Assembly: GCA_002189035.1 (NCBI GenBank)
Contig: NEEC01000424.1
Coordinates: 1-21,397 of the forward strand
Direction of reading: 5' to 3'
Source of the DNA: Utricularia gibba
Lineage: Eukaryota > Streptophyta > Magnoliopsida > Lamiales > Lentibulariaceae
Length of the DNA stretch: 21,397 nt
The position numbers were made by a program, and so were the translations under genes. Every line of letters begins with the position of its first letter. Position 1 is the first letter of the stretch. Below, in pieces: positions 1-9,539 of this stretch. The notes beneath the pieces were generated by a model. It did not search any database, had not been told where the DNA came from, and saw nothing but the letters and a program-made list of their open reading frames with translations.

Positions 1-125
1 GGCTGCACCCGAATGGTGATGCGCAATGAAATGACTAGGTCGCACATCCTGGTCCACGAAGCACCTCTTCCAAAACATGCAGATCCTAACTCTTCATAGC
101 ACACCATTGGGAAGCCCGATTCGAG

Positions 126-147
126 CTCCAAGTAGTATAATTTGGAG
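126..147. other. Conserved short inverted repeat in every unit (first copy shown)
   Basis: CTCCAA and TTGGAG form a perfect 6 bp stem around a 10-base spacer, at offset 126 of each unit. Every copy, including the last partial one, keeps both arms, although variable sites s2 and s3 lie within a few bases on either side. Unit 3 has a changed spacer (AAGTATTATAA) but intact arms. Six base pairs can occur by chance, so a function is not claimed. Confidence 0.6.
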
Positions 148-513
148 TTCGTTTGTCCGATAACTGTGGACATATTAAAAACAAACCACAACGAAAAGTG
201 TCTTACGTGCCTTCCTTGTGGCTGCGTTTAATATTGTGCTTCTCGTTCTCGAAATTGATGCAAACAAGATACACGGCAAAAGAATCAAGTAACCACTAGA
301 GACATGTTGTAAGGGAATGGTGCATCAAGAATCAGAAGTATCATAGCAACTAATTGCATCAATCAACTGCCAAAACGTATGGCGTCAAACTTCATCGGAT
401 ATGCGATCAAGATGGAAAAAAGTCACATGTTACATCATGAATTTCGTGGCATCACTTATCCCAACACTGTTATACTCAGGATACGTAAATATTTATTTTT
501 AACAAATCCGGTG

Positions 514-519
514 CACGTG
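514..519. other. CACGTG palindrome near the end of every unit (first copy shown)
   Basis: GTGCACGTGTG is present and unchanged in all 40 complete units, even where the adjoining bases change (AACAAATCCGG, AATCCG and AATCCAG contexts). CACGTG is the core of E-box/G-box sites bound by bHLH and bZIP proteins and contains a CpG. Binding here is not shown; conservation may simply reflect homogenisation. Confidence 0.5.
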
Positions 520-528
520 TGATTTTTA

Positions 529-1062
529 GGCTGCACCCCGAATGGTGATGCGCAATGAAATGACTATGTCGCACATCCTGGTCCACGAAGCACCTCTTCC
601 AAATCATGCAGATCCTAACTCTTCATAGCACACCATTGGGAAGCCCCTATTCGTGCTCCAAGTAGTATAATTTGGAGTTACGTTTGTCCCATAACTTTGG
701 ACATATTAAAAACAAACCACAACGAAAAGTGTCTTACGCGTCCTTCCTTGGTGGCTGCGTTTAATAATTGTGCTTCTCGTTCTCGAAATTGATGCCAAGA
801 TACACGGCAAAAAGAATCAAATAGCCACTAGAGACATGGTGTAAGGGAATGGTGCATCAAGAATCAGAAGTATCATGGCAACTAATTGAATCAATCAACA
901 GCCAAAACATATGTGTCAAACTTCATCGGATATGCGATCAAGATGGAAAAAAGTCACATGTTACATCATGAATTTCGTGGCATCACTTATCCCAACACTA
1001 TTATACAACAGGTACGCAAAAATGTTTACTTTTAACGAATCCAGTGCACGTGTGATTTTTTA
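529..1062. repeat. Satellite unit 2 (type B), 534 bp, longest copy
   Basis: Has CCCCTATTCGTG, GAGTTACG, GTCCCAT, ACTTTGG, a CpG-richer ACGCGTCC at 736, AATAATTG, GATGCCAAG, GCAAAAAGAATC, TCATGGC, TTGAATC, CATATGTGTC and ATACAACAGG. The ACTTTGG plus ACGCGTCC pair is otherwise found only in unit 29. Confidence 0.95.
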
Positions 1063-1594
1063 GGCTGCACCCCCGAATGGTGATGCGCAATGAAATGACT
1101 ATGTCGCACATCCTGGTCCACGAAACACCTCTTGCAAACATGCAGATCCTAACTCTTCATAGCACACATTGGGAAGCCCTTTTCGAGCTCCAAGTATTAT
1201 AATTTGGAGTTACGTTTGTCCGATAACTGTGGACATATTAAAAACAACCACAACGAAAAGTGTCTTAGGTGTCCTTTCTTGGTGGCTGCGTTTAATAAAT
1301 GTGCTTCTCGTTCTCGAAATTGATGCAAATGGATACACGGCAAAAGAATCAAATAGCCACTAGAGACATGGTGTATGGGAATGGTGCATCAAGAATCAGA
1401 AGTATCATGGCAACTAATTGAATCAATTAACAGCCAAAACATATGGTGTCAAACTTCATCGGATATGCGATCAAGATGGAAAAAAGTCACATGTTACATC
1501 ATGAATTTCGTGGCATCACTTATCCCAACACTATTATACACCAGGTACGCAAAAATGTTTACTTTTAACGAATCCAGTGCACGTGTGATTTTTA
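1063..1594. repeat. Satellite unit 3 (type C), 532 bp
   Basis: Carries many private changes: five Cs in GCACCCCCG, GAAACACCTCTTGC, CACACATTGGG, CCCTTTTCGAG, AAGTATTATAA, AAAACAACC, TTAGGTGTCCTTTCTT, AATAAATG, GCAAATGGATAC and AATTAACAGCC. It also has GAGTTACG, GTGTATGGG, TCATGGC, TTGAATC and ATACACCAGG. The most substitution-rich copy I see, as expected near an array edge or in a less homogenised zone. Confidence 0.95.
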
Positions 1595-2120
1595 GGCTGC
1601 ACCCGAATGGTGATGCGCAATGAAATGACTAGTCGCACATCCTGGTCCACGAAGCACCTCTTCCAAAACATGCAGATCCTAACTCTTCATAGCACACCAT
1701 TGGAAGCCCGATTCGAGCTCCAAGTAGTATAATTTGGAGTTTCGTTGTCCGATAACTGTGGACATATTAAAAACAAACCACAACGAAAAGTGTCTTACGT
1801 GTCCTTCCTTGGTGGCTGCGTTTAATATTGTGCTTCTCGTTCTCGAAATTGATGCAAACAAGATACACGGCAAAAGAATCAATAACCACTAGAGACATGT
1901 TGTAAGGGAATGGTGCATCAAGAATCAGAAGTATCATAGCAACTAATTGCATCAATCAACTGCCAAAATATGGCGTCAAACTTCATCGGATATGCGATCA
2001 AGATGGAAAAAAGTCACATGTTACATCATGAATTTCGTGGCATCACTTATCCCAACACTTATACTCAGGATATGCGTAAATATTTATTTTTAACAAATCC
2101 GGTGCACGTGTGATTTTTTA
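1595..2120. repeat. Satellite unit 4 (type A), 526 bp
   Basis: Sister of unit 1: CATGTTGTAAGGG, AACTGCC, TATGGCGTC, CAGGATATGCG followed by TAAATATTTATTTTT, and AACAAATCCGG. Private losses are ACTAG-TCGC, TTGG-AAGCC, TTTCG-TTGTCC, AATCA-ATAACC, CCAAAA-TATGG and ACAC-TTATAC, which explains the short length. Confidence 0.95.
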
Positions 2121-2651
2121 GGCTGCACCCCGAATGGTGATGCGCAATGAAATGACTATGTCGCACATCCTGGTCCACGAAGCACCTCTTCCAAAACATG
2201 CAGATCCTAACTCTTCATAGCACACCATTGGGAAGCCCTATTCGTGCTCCAAGTAGTATAATTTGGAGTTACGTTTGTCCCATAACTGTGGACATATTAA
2301 AAACAAACCACAACGAAAAGTGTCTTACGTGTCCTTCCTTGGTGGCTGCGTTTAATAATGTGCTTCTCGTTCTCGAAATTGATGCCAAGATACACGGCAA
2401 AAGAATCAAATAGCCACTAGAGACATGGTGTAAGGGAATGGTGCATCAAGAATCAGAAGTATCATGGCAACTAATTGAATCAATCAACAGCCAAAACATA
2501 TTGTGTCAAACTTCATCGGATATGCGATCAAGATGGAAAAAAGTCACATGTTACATCATGAATTTCGTGGCATCACTTATCCCAACACTATTATACACCA
2601 GGTACGCAAAAATGTTTACTTTTAACGAATCCAGTGCACGTGTGATTTTTA
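2121..2651. repeat. Satellite unit 5 (type B), 531 bp
   Basis: Sister of unit 2: TATTCGTG, GAGTTACG, GTCCCAT, AATAATG, GATGCCAAG, TCATGGC and TTGAATC. It differs from unit 2 by the common ACTGTGG and ACGTGTCC, and by CATATTGTGTC and ATACACCAGG. Confidence 0.96.
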
Positions 2652-3181
2652 GGCTGCACCCCGAATGGTGATGCGCAATGAAATGACTATGTCGCACATC
2701 CTGGTCCACGAAGCACCTCTTCCAAACATGCAGATCCAACTCTTCATAGCACACCATTGGGAAGCCCGATTCGAGCTCCAAGTAGTATAATTTGGAGTTT
2801 CGTTTGTCCGATAACTGTGGACATATTAAAAACAAACCACAACGAAAAGTGTCTTACGTGTCCTTCCTTGGTGGCTGCGTTTAATAATGTGCTTCTCGTT
2901 CTCGAAATTGATGCAAAGATACACGGCAAAAGAATCAAATAGCCACTAGAGACATGGTGTATGGGAATGGTGCATCAAGAATCAGAAGTATCATGGCAAC
3001 TAATTGAATCAATCAACAGCCAAAACATATTGTGTCAAACTTCATCGGATATGCGATCAAGATGGAAAAAAGTCACATGTTACATCATGAATTTCGTGGC
3101 ATCACTTATCCCAACACTATTATACTCCAGGTACGCAAAAATGTTTACTTTTAACGAATCCAGTGCACGTGTGATTTTTTA
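2652..3181. repeat. Satellite unit 6 (type C), 530 bp
   Basis: AGATCCAAC lacks one T at about 2734. It has AATAATG, the short linker GCAAAG, GTGTATGGG, TCATGGC, TTGAATC and CATATTGTGTC, with consensus GATTCGAG and GAGTTTCG. It ends with six Ts before AGG. Confidence 0.96.
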
Positions 3182-3713
3182 GGCTGCACCCCGAATGGTG
3201 ATGCGCAATGAAATGACTAGGTCGCACATCCTGGTCCACGAAGCACCTCTTCCAAAACATGCAGATCCTAACTCTTCATAGCACACCATTGGGAAGCCCG
3301 ATTCGAGCTCCAAGTAGTATAATTTGGAGTTCGTTTGTCCGATAACTGTGGACATATTAAAAACAAACCACAACGAAAAGTGTCTTACGTGTCCTTCCTT
3401 GGTGGCTGCGTTTAATATTGTGCTTCTCGTTCTCGAAATTGATGCAAACAAGATACACGGCAAAAAGAATCAAGTAACCACTAGAGACATGTGTAAGGGA
3501 ATGGTGCATCAAGAATCAGAAGTATCATAGCAACTAATTGCATCAATCAACTGCCAAAACATATGGCGTCAAACTTCATCGGATATGCGATCAAGATGGA
3601 AAAAAGTCACATGTTACATCATGAATTTCGTGGCATCACTTATCCCAACACTGTTTATACTCAGGTATGCGTAAAATTTATTTTTAACGAATCCAGTGCA
3701 CGTGTGATTTTTA
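3182..3713. repeat. Satellite unit 7 (type A), 532 bp
   Basis: Has ACTAGGTCGC, GAGTTCG, CAAAAAGAATCAAGTAACC, CATGTGTAAGGG, AACTGCC, GGCGTC and an ACTGTTTATACTCAGG junction followed by TATGCGTAAAATTTATTTTT. The final AACGAATCCAG is consensus, so the A-type tract stops short of the unit end. Confidence 0.96.
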
Positions 3714-4243
3714 GGCTGCACCCCGAATGGTGATGCGCAATGAAATGACTATGTCGCACATCCTGGTCCACGAAGCACCTCTTCCAAACATGCAGATCCT
3801 AACTCTTCATAGCACACCATTGGGAAGCCCTATTCGAGCTCCAAGTAGTATAATTTGGAGTTACGTTTGTCCCATAACTGTGGACATATTAAAAACAAAC
3901 CACAACGAAAAGTGTCTTACGTGTCCTTCCTTGGTGGCTGCGTTTAATAATGTGCTTCTCGTTCTCGAAATTGATGCAAAGATACACGGCAAAAGAATCA
4001 AATAGCCACTAGAGACATGGTGTAAGGGAATGGTGCATCAAGAATCAGAAGTATCATAGCAACTAATTGCATCAATCAACAGCCAAAACATATGGTGTCA
4101 AACTTCATCGGATATGCGATCAAGATGGAAAAAAGTCACATGTTACATCATGAATTTCGTGGCATCACTTATCCCAACACTATTATACACCAGGTACGCA
4201 AAAATGTTTACTTTTAACGAATCCAGTGCACGTGTGATTTTTA
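3714..4243. repeat. Satellite unit 8 (type B), 530 bp
   Basis: Has TATTCGAG, GAGTTACG, GTCCCAT, AATAATG, linker GCAAAG and ATACACCAGG. The right half (TCATAGC, TTGCATC) is mid-array consensus rather than the TCATGGC/TTGAATC of units 2 and 5. Confidence 0.96.
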
Positions 4244-4775
4244 GGCTGCACCCCGAATGGTGATGCGCAATGAAATGACTATGTCGCACATCCTGGTCAC
4301 GAAGCACCTCTTCCAAAACATGCAGATCCTAACTCTTCATAGCACACCATTGGGAAGCCCGATTCGAGCTCCAAGTAGTATAATTTGGAGTTTCGTTTGT
4401 CCGATAACTGTGGACATATTAAAAACAAACCACAACGAAAAGTGTCTTACGTGTCCTTCCTTGGTGGCTGCGTTTAATATTGTGCTTCTCGTTCTCGAAA
4501 TTGATGCAAAAAAGATACACGGCAAAAGAATCAAATAGCCACTAGAGACATGGTGTAAGGGAATGGTGCATCAAGAATCAGAAGTATCATAGCAACTAAT
4601 TGCATCAATCAACAGCCAAAACATATGTGTCAAACTTCATCGGATATGCGATCAAGATGGAAAAAAGTCACATGTTACATCATGAATTTCGTGGCATCAC
4701 TTATCCCAACACTATTATACTCCAGGTACGCAAAAATGTTTACTTTTAACGAATCCAGTGCACGTGTGATTTTTA
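4244..4775. repeat. Satellite unit 9 (type C), 532 bp
   Basis: Has GGTCACG (one C lost at about 4299), a long linker GCAAAAAAG, and CATATGTGTC (one G lost). Unit 24, 7948 bp away, shares both losses. Confidence 0.96.
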
Positions 4776-5295
4776 GGCTGCACCCCGAATGGTGATGCGC
4801 AATGAAATGACTAGGTCGCACATCCTGGTCCACGAAGCACCTCTTCCAAAACATGCAGATCCTAACTCTTCATAGCACACCATTGGGAAGCCCGATTCGA
4901 GCTCCAAGTAGTATAATTTGGAGTTCGTTTGTCCGATAACTTGGACATATTAAAAACAAACCACAACGAAAAGTGTCTTACGTGTCCTTCCTTGGTGGCT
5001 GCGTTTAATAATGTGCTTCTCGTTCTCGAAATTGATGCAAAGATACACGGCAAAAGAATCAAATAGCCACTAGAGACATGGTGTAAGGGAATGGTGCATC
5101 AAGAATCAGAAGTATCATAGCAACTAATTGCATCAATCAACAGCCAAAAAATATGTCAAACTTCATCGGATATGCGATCAAGATGGAAAAAAGTCACATG
5201 TTACATCATGAATTTCGTGGCATCACTTATCCCAACACTATTTATACCAGGTATGCAAAATTTTTTTTAACAAATCCGTGCACGTGTGATTTTTA
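4776..5295. repeat. Satellite unit 10 (type A), 520 bp, shortest copy
   Basis: Has ACTAGGTCGC, GAGTTCG, ACTTGG, AATAATG and linker GCAAAG. Sequence is lost at CCAAAAAATATGTC (5143-5156) and in the tail, where TATTTATACCAGG is followed by TATGCAAAATTTTTTTTAAC, then AACAAATCCG-TGC. The AACAAATCC tail links it to units 1 and 4. Confidence 0.95.
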
Positions 5296-5826
5296 GGCTG
5301 CACCCCGAATGGTGATGCGCAATGAAATGACTATGTCGCACATCCTGGTCCACGAAGCACCTCTTCCAAACATGCAGATCCTAACTCTTCATAGCACACC
5401 ATTGGGAAGCCCGATTCGAGCTCCAAGTAGTATAATTTGGAGTTCGTTTGTCCGATAACTGTGGACATATTAAAAACAAACCACAACGAAAAGTGTCTTA
5501 CGTGTCCTTCCTTGGTGGCTGCGTTTAATATAATGTGCTTCTCGTTCTCGAAATTGATGCCAAGATACACGGCAAAAGAATCAAATAGCCACTAGAGACA
5601 TGGTGTATGGGAATGGTGCATCAAGAATCAGAAGTATCATAGCAACTAATTGCATCAATCAACAGCCAAAACATATGGTGTCAAACTTCATCGGATATGC
5701 GATCAAGATGGAAAAAAGTCACATGTTACATCATGAATTTCGTGGCATCACTTATCCCAACACTATTATACTCCAGGTACGCAAAAATGTTTACTTTTAA
5801 CGAATCCAGTGCACGTGTGATTTTTA
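5296..5826. repeat. Satellite unit 11 (type B), 531 bp
   Basis: Has GAGTTCG, GATGCCAAG, GTGTATGGG and AATATAATG (5528-5536). That last string looks like the AATATTG and AATAATG states fused. Unit 19 shares AAACATG, GAGTTCG, GCCAAG and GTGTATGGG. Confidence 0.96.
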
Positions 5827-6356
5827 GGCTGCACCCCGAATGGTGATGCGCAATGAAATGACTATGTCGCACATCCTGGTCCACGAAGCACCTCTTCCAA
5901 AACATGCAGATCCTAACTCTTCATAGCACACCATTGGGAAGCCCGATTCGAGCTCCAAGTAGTATAATTTGGAGTTTCGTTTGTCCGATAACTGTGGACA
6001 TATTAAAAACAAACCACAACGAAAAGTGTCTTACGTGTCCTTCCTTGGTGGCTGCGTTTAATATTGTGCTTCTCGTTCTCGAAATTGATGCAAAAGATAC
6101 ACGGCAAAAGAATCAAATAGCCACTAGAGACATGGTGTAAGGGAATGGTGCATCAAGAATCAGAAGTATCATAGCAACTAATTGCATCAATCAACAGCCA
6201 AAACATATTGTGTCAAACTTCATCGGATATGCGATCAAGATGGAAAAAAGTCACATGTTACATCATGAATTTCGTGGCATCACTTATCCCAACACTATTA
6301 TACCAGGTACGCAAAAATGTTTACTTTTAACGAATCCAGTGCACGTGTGATTTTTA
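5827..6356. repeat. Satellite unit 12 (type C), 530 bp
   Basis: Near consensus, with linker GCAAAAG, CATATTGTGTC and ATACCAGG (two bases shorter than ATACTCCAGG). Confidence 0.96.
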
Positions 6357-6886
6357 GGCTGCACCCCGAATGGTGATGCGCAATGAAATGACTATGTCGC
6401 ACATCCTGGTCCACGAAGCACCTCTTCCAAAACATGCAGATCCTAACTCTTCATAGCACACCATTGGGAAGCCCGATTCGAGCTCCAAGTAGTATAATTT
6501 GGAGTTCGTTTGTCCGATAACTGTGGACATATTAAAAACAAACCACAACGAAAAGTGTCTTACGTGTCCTTCCTTGGTGGCTGCGTTTAATAATGTGCTT
6601 CTCGTTCTCGAAATTGATGCAAAGATACACGGCAAAAGAATCAAATAGCCACTAGAGACATGGTGTATGGGAATGGTGCATCAAGAATCAGAAGTATCAT
6701 AGCAACTAATTGCATCAATCAACAGCCAAAACATATGGTGTCAAACTTCATCGGATATGCGATCAAGATGGAAAAAAGTCACATGTTACATCATGAATTT
6801 CGTGGCATCACTTATCCCAACACTATTATACTCCAGGTACGCAAAAATGTTTACTTTTAACGAATCCAGTGCACGTGTGATTTTTA
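6357..6886. repeat. Satellite unit 13 (type A position), 530 bp
   Basis: Has GAGTTCG, AATAATG, linker GCAAAG and GTGTATGGG. It lacks the ACTAGG and tail marks of units 1, 4 and 7, so the A assignment rests on order and on its match to unit 10 at s3, s6 and s7. Confidence 0.96.
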
Positions 6887-7415
6887 GGCTGCACCCCGAA
6901 TGGTGATGCGCAATGAAATGACTATGTCGCACATCCTGGTCCACGAAGCACCTCTTCCAAAACATGCAGATCCTAACTCTTCATAGCACACCATTGGGAA
7001 GCCCTATTCGAGCTCCAAGTAGTATAATTTGGAGTTCGTTTGTCCGATAACTGTGGACATATTAAAAACAAACCACAACGAAAAGTGTCTTACGTGTCCT
7101 TCCTTGGTGGCTGCGTTTAATAATGTGCTTCTCGTTCTCGAAATTGATGCCAAGATACACGGCAAAAGAATCAAATAGCCACTAGAGACATGGTGTAGGG
7201 AATGGTGCATCAAGAATCAGAAGTATCATAGCAACTAATTGCATCAATCAACAGCCAAAACATATGGTGTCAAACTTCATCGGATATGCGATCAAGATGG
7301 AAAAAAGTCACATGTTACATCATGAATTTCGTGGCATCACTTATCCCAACACTATTATACTCCAGGTACGCAAAAATGTTTACTTTTAACGAATCCAGTG
7401 CACGTGTGATTTTTA
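6887..7415. repeat. Satellite unit 14 (type B), 529 bp
   Basis: Has TATTCGAG, GAGTTCG, AATAATG, GATGCCAAG and the shortened GTGTAGGG. Unit 26, 6358 bp away, shares TATTCGAG, GAGTTCG and GTGTAGGG. Confidence 0.96.
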
Positions 7416-7946
7416 GGCTGCACCCCGAATGGTGATGCGCAATGAAATGACTATGTCGCACATCCTGGTCCACGAAGCACCTCTTCCAAAACATGCAGAT
7501 CCTAACTCTTCATAGCACACCATTGGGAAGCCCGATTCGAGCTCCAAGTAGTATAATTTGGAGTTTCGTTTGTCCGATAACTGTGGACATATTAAAAACA
7601 AACCACAACGAAAAGTGTCTTACGTGTCCTTCCTTGGTGGCTGCGTTTAATATGTGCTTCTCGTTCTCGAAATTGATGCAACAAGATACACGGAAAAGAA
7701 TCAAATAGCCACTAGAGACATGGTGTAAGGGAATGGTGCATCAAGAATCAGAAGTATCATAGCAACTAATTGCATCAATCAACAGCCAAAACATATGGTG
7801 TCAAACTTCATCGGATATGCGATCAAGATGGAAAAAAGTCACATGTTACATCATGAATTTCGTGGCATCACTTATCCCAACACTATTATACTCCAGGTAC
7901 GCAAAAATGTTTACTTTTAACGAATCCAGTGCACGTGTGATTTTTA
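7416..7946. repeat. Satellite unit 15 (type C), 531 bp
   Basis: Has AATATG, linker GCAACAAG and CACGGAAAAG (a C lost at about 7693). The GCAACAAG linker occurs elsewhere only in unit 27, again 6358 bp away. Confidence 0.96.
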
Positions 7947-8477
7947 GGCTGCACCCCGAATGGTGATGCGCAATGAAATGACTATGTCGCACATCCTGGT
8001 CCACGAAGCACCTCTTCCAAACATGCAGATCCTAACTCTTCATAGCACACCATTGGGAAGCCCTATTCGAGCTCCAAGTAGTATAATTTGGAGTTACGTT
8101 TGTCCGATAACTGTGGACATATTAAAAACAAACCACAACGAAAAGTGTCTTACGTGTCCTTCCTTGGTGGCTGCGTTTAATAATGTGCTTCTCGTTCTCG
8201 AAATTGATGCAAAGATACACGGCAAAAGAATCAAATAGCCACTAGAGACATGGTGTATGGGAATGGTGCATCAAGAATCAGAAGTATCATAGCAACTAAT
8301 TGCATCAATCAACAGCCAAAACATATGGTGTCAAACTTCATCGGATATGCGATCAAGATGGAAAAAAGTCACATGTTACATCATGAATTTCGTGGCATCA
8401 CTTATCCCAACACTATTATACACCAGGTACGCAAAAATGTTTACTTTTAACGAATCCAGTGCACGTGTGATTTTTTA
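7947..8477. repeat. Satellite unit 16 (type B-like), 531 bp
   Basis: Has TATTCGAG, GAGTTACG, AATAATG, linker GCAAAG, GTGTATGGG and ATACACCAGG, which is closest to unit 8 except for GTCCGAT and GTGTATGGG. It sits where an A unit is expected, so the trimer order slips here. Confidence 0.96.
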
Positions 8478-9010
8478 GGCTGCACCCCGAATGGTGATGC
8501 GCAATGAAATGACTATGTCGCACATCCTGGTCCACGAAGCACCTCTTCCAAAACATGCAGATCCTAACTCTTCATAGCACACCATTGGGAAGCCCGATTC
8601 GAGCTCCAAGTAGTATAATTTGGAGTTTCGTTTGTCCGATAACTGTGGACATATTAAAAACAAACCACAACGAAAAGTGTCTTACGTGTCCTTCCTTGGT
8701 GGCTGCGTTTAATATTGTGCTTCTCGTTCTCGAAATTGATGCAAACAAGATACACGGCAAAAGAATCAAATAGCCACTAGAGACATGGTGTAAGGGAATG
8801 GTGCATCAAGAATCAGAAGTATCATAGCAACTAATTGCATCAATCAACAGCCAAAACATATGGTGTCAAACTTCATCGGATATGCGATCAAGATGGAAAA
8901 AAGTCACATGTTACATCATGAATTTCGTGGCATCACTTATCCCAACACTATTATACTCAGGTACGCAAAAATGTTTACTTTTAACGAATCCAGTGCACGT
9001 GTGATTTTTA
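8478..9010. repeat. Satellite unit 17 (type C-like), 533 bp
   Basis: Consensus at s1-s10, with the full GCAAACAAG linker; ends with ATACTCAGG. Confidence 0.96.
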
Positions 9011-9539
9011 GGCTGCACCCCGAATGGTGATGCGCAATGAAATGACTATGTCGCACATCCTGGTCCACGAAGCACCTCTTCCAAACATGCAGATCCTAAC
9101 TCTTCATAGCACACCATTGGGAAGCCCCTATTCGAGCTCCAAGTAGTATAATTTGGAGTTTCGTTTGTCCCATAACTGTGGACATATTAAAAACAAACCA
9201 CAACGAAAAGTGTCTTACGTGTCCTTCCTTGGTGGCTGCGTTTAATATGTGCTTCTCGTTCTCGAAATTGATGCAAAGATACACGGCAAAAGAATCAAAT
9301 AGCCACTAGAGACATGGTGTAAGGGAATGGTGCATCAAGAATCAGAAGTATCATAGCAACTAATTGCATCAATCAACAGCCAAAACATATGGTGTCAAAC
9401 TTCATCGGATATGCGATCAAGATGGAAAAAAGTCACATGTTACATCATGAATTTCGTGGCATCACTTATCCCAACACTATTATACTCAGGTACGCAAAAA
9501 TGTTTACTTTTAACGAATCCAGTGCACGTGTGATTTTTA
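9011..9539. repeat. Satellite unit 18, 529 bp, mixed type
   Basis: CCCCTATTCGAG (extra C, as in unit 2) and GTCCCAT are B-like, but GAGTTTCG is C-like. It also has AATATG, linker GCAAAG and ATACTCAGG. A recombinant of B and C types is likely. Confidence 0.96.

Larger units (their letters stand above)
1..528. repeat. Satellite unit 1 (type A), 528 bp
   Basis: Differs strongly from the mid-array consensus. It has ACTAGGTCGC, GAGTTCG, CAAGTAACC, CATGTTGTAAGGG, AACTGCC, GTATGGCGTC, and a rewritten tail (ACTGTTATACTCAGGATACG, then ATATTTATTTTTAAC and AACAAATCCGG). Single bases are missing at CGTG-CCTTCC and CTTG-TGG near 207-221 and in the CACCC run at 7-10; some may be sequencing errors. Confidence 0.95.
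1..1594. repeat. Higher-order repeat trimer 1 (units 1-3, types A-B-C)
   Basis: Unit 1 (type A) has AACTGCC, GGCGTC and an ATATTTATTTTTAAC tail. Unit 2 (type B) has TATTCGTG, GAGTTACG, GTCCCAT and GATGCCAAG. Unit 3 (type C) has GTCCGAT and GTGTATGGG. The same ordered variant sets recur in units 4-6, 1594 bp downstream. Unit 3 is the least typical member, because it carries GAGTTACG where later C units carry GAGTTTCG. Confidence 0.8.
1595..3181. repeat. Higher-order repeat trimer 2 (units 4-6, A-B-C)
   Basis: This is the best match to trimer 1. Unit 4 repeats unit 1's CATGTTGTAAGGG, AACTGCC, GGCGTC, GTAAATATTTATTTTT and AACAAATCCGG. Unit 5 repeats unit 2's TATTCGTG, GAGTTACG, GTCCCAT and GATGCCAAG. 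Units 5 and 6, like units 2 and 3, share TCATGGC and TTGAATC. Length is 1587 bp. Confidence 0.8.
3182..4775. repeat. Higher-order repeat trimer 3 (units 7-9, A-B-C, partly homogenised)
   Basis: Unit 7 keeps type A marks (ACTAGGTCGC, CAAGTAACC, AACTGCC, GGCGTC, GCGTAAAATTTATTTTT), but its last bases have the common AACGAATCCAG. Unit 8 keeps GAGTTACG and GTCCCAT of type B. TTGAATC and TCATGGC are replaced by TTGCATC and TCATAGC in units 8 and 9, which suggests conversion toward the mid-array sequence. Confidence 0.7.
4776..6356. repeat. Higher-order repeat trimer 4 (units 10-12, second flavour)
   Basis: The series of s3 states is GAGTTCG, GAGTTCG, GAGTTTCG and of s7 linkers GCAAAG, GCCAAG, GCAAAAG. 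Units 13-15 repeat both series almost exactly. Unit 10 keeps the A-type ACTAGGTCGC and AACAAATCCG tail, tying this trimer's register to trimers 1-3. Length 1581 bp is short because unit 10 has lost about 10 bp. Confidence 0.65.
6357..7946. repeat. Higher-order repeat trimer 5 (units 13-15, second flavour)
   Basis: The s3 states are GAGTTCG, GAGTTCG, GAGTTTCG and the s7 linkers GCAAAG, GCCAAG, GCAACAAG, matching units 10-12 in order. The s6 states AATAATG, AATAATG (unit 11: AATATAATG) and a non-AATAATG third unit also match. The next unit (16) is B-like rather than A-like, so regular trimer order ends here. Confidence 0.65.

Noticed and set aside
1-1. Window start at GGCTGCACC as a biological unit or array boundary
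   Set aside because: No non-satellite sequence is seen on the left, so the coincidence with my chosen phase says nothing about the true array edge.
119-129. GATTCGAGCTC as an RNA polymerase III B box (tRNA or SINE-like)
   Set aside because: Two mismatches to GGTTCGANNCC, no good A box at proper spacing upstream, no nearby T-run terminator and no cloverleaf. TATTCGTG units destroy it.
131-141. TATAAT/TATA-like string (AGTATAATTT) in each unit as a promoter
   Set aside because: A short AT-rich match expected by chance, with no plausible transcript or gene downstream; it also lies inside the inverted-repeat spacer.
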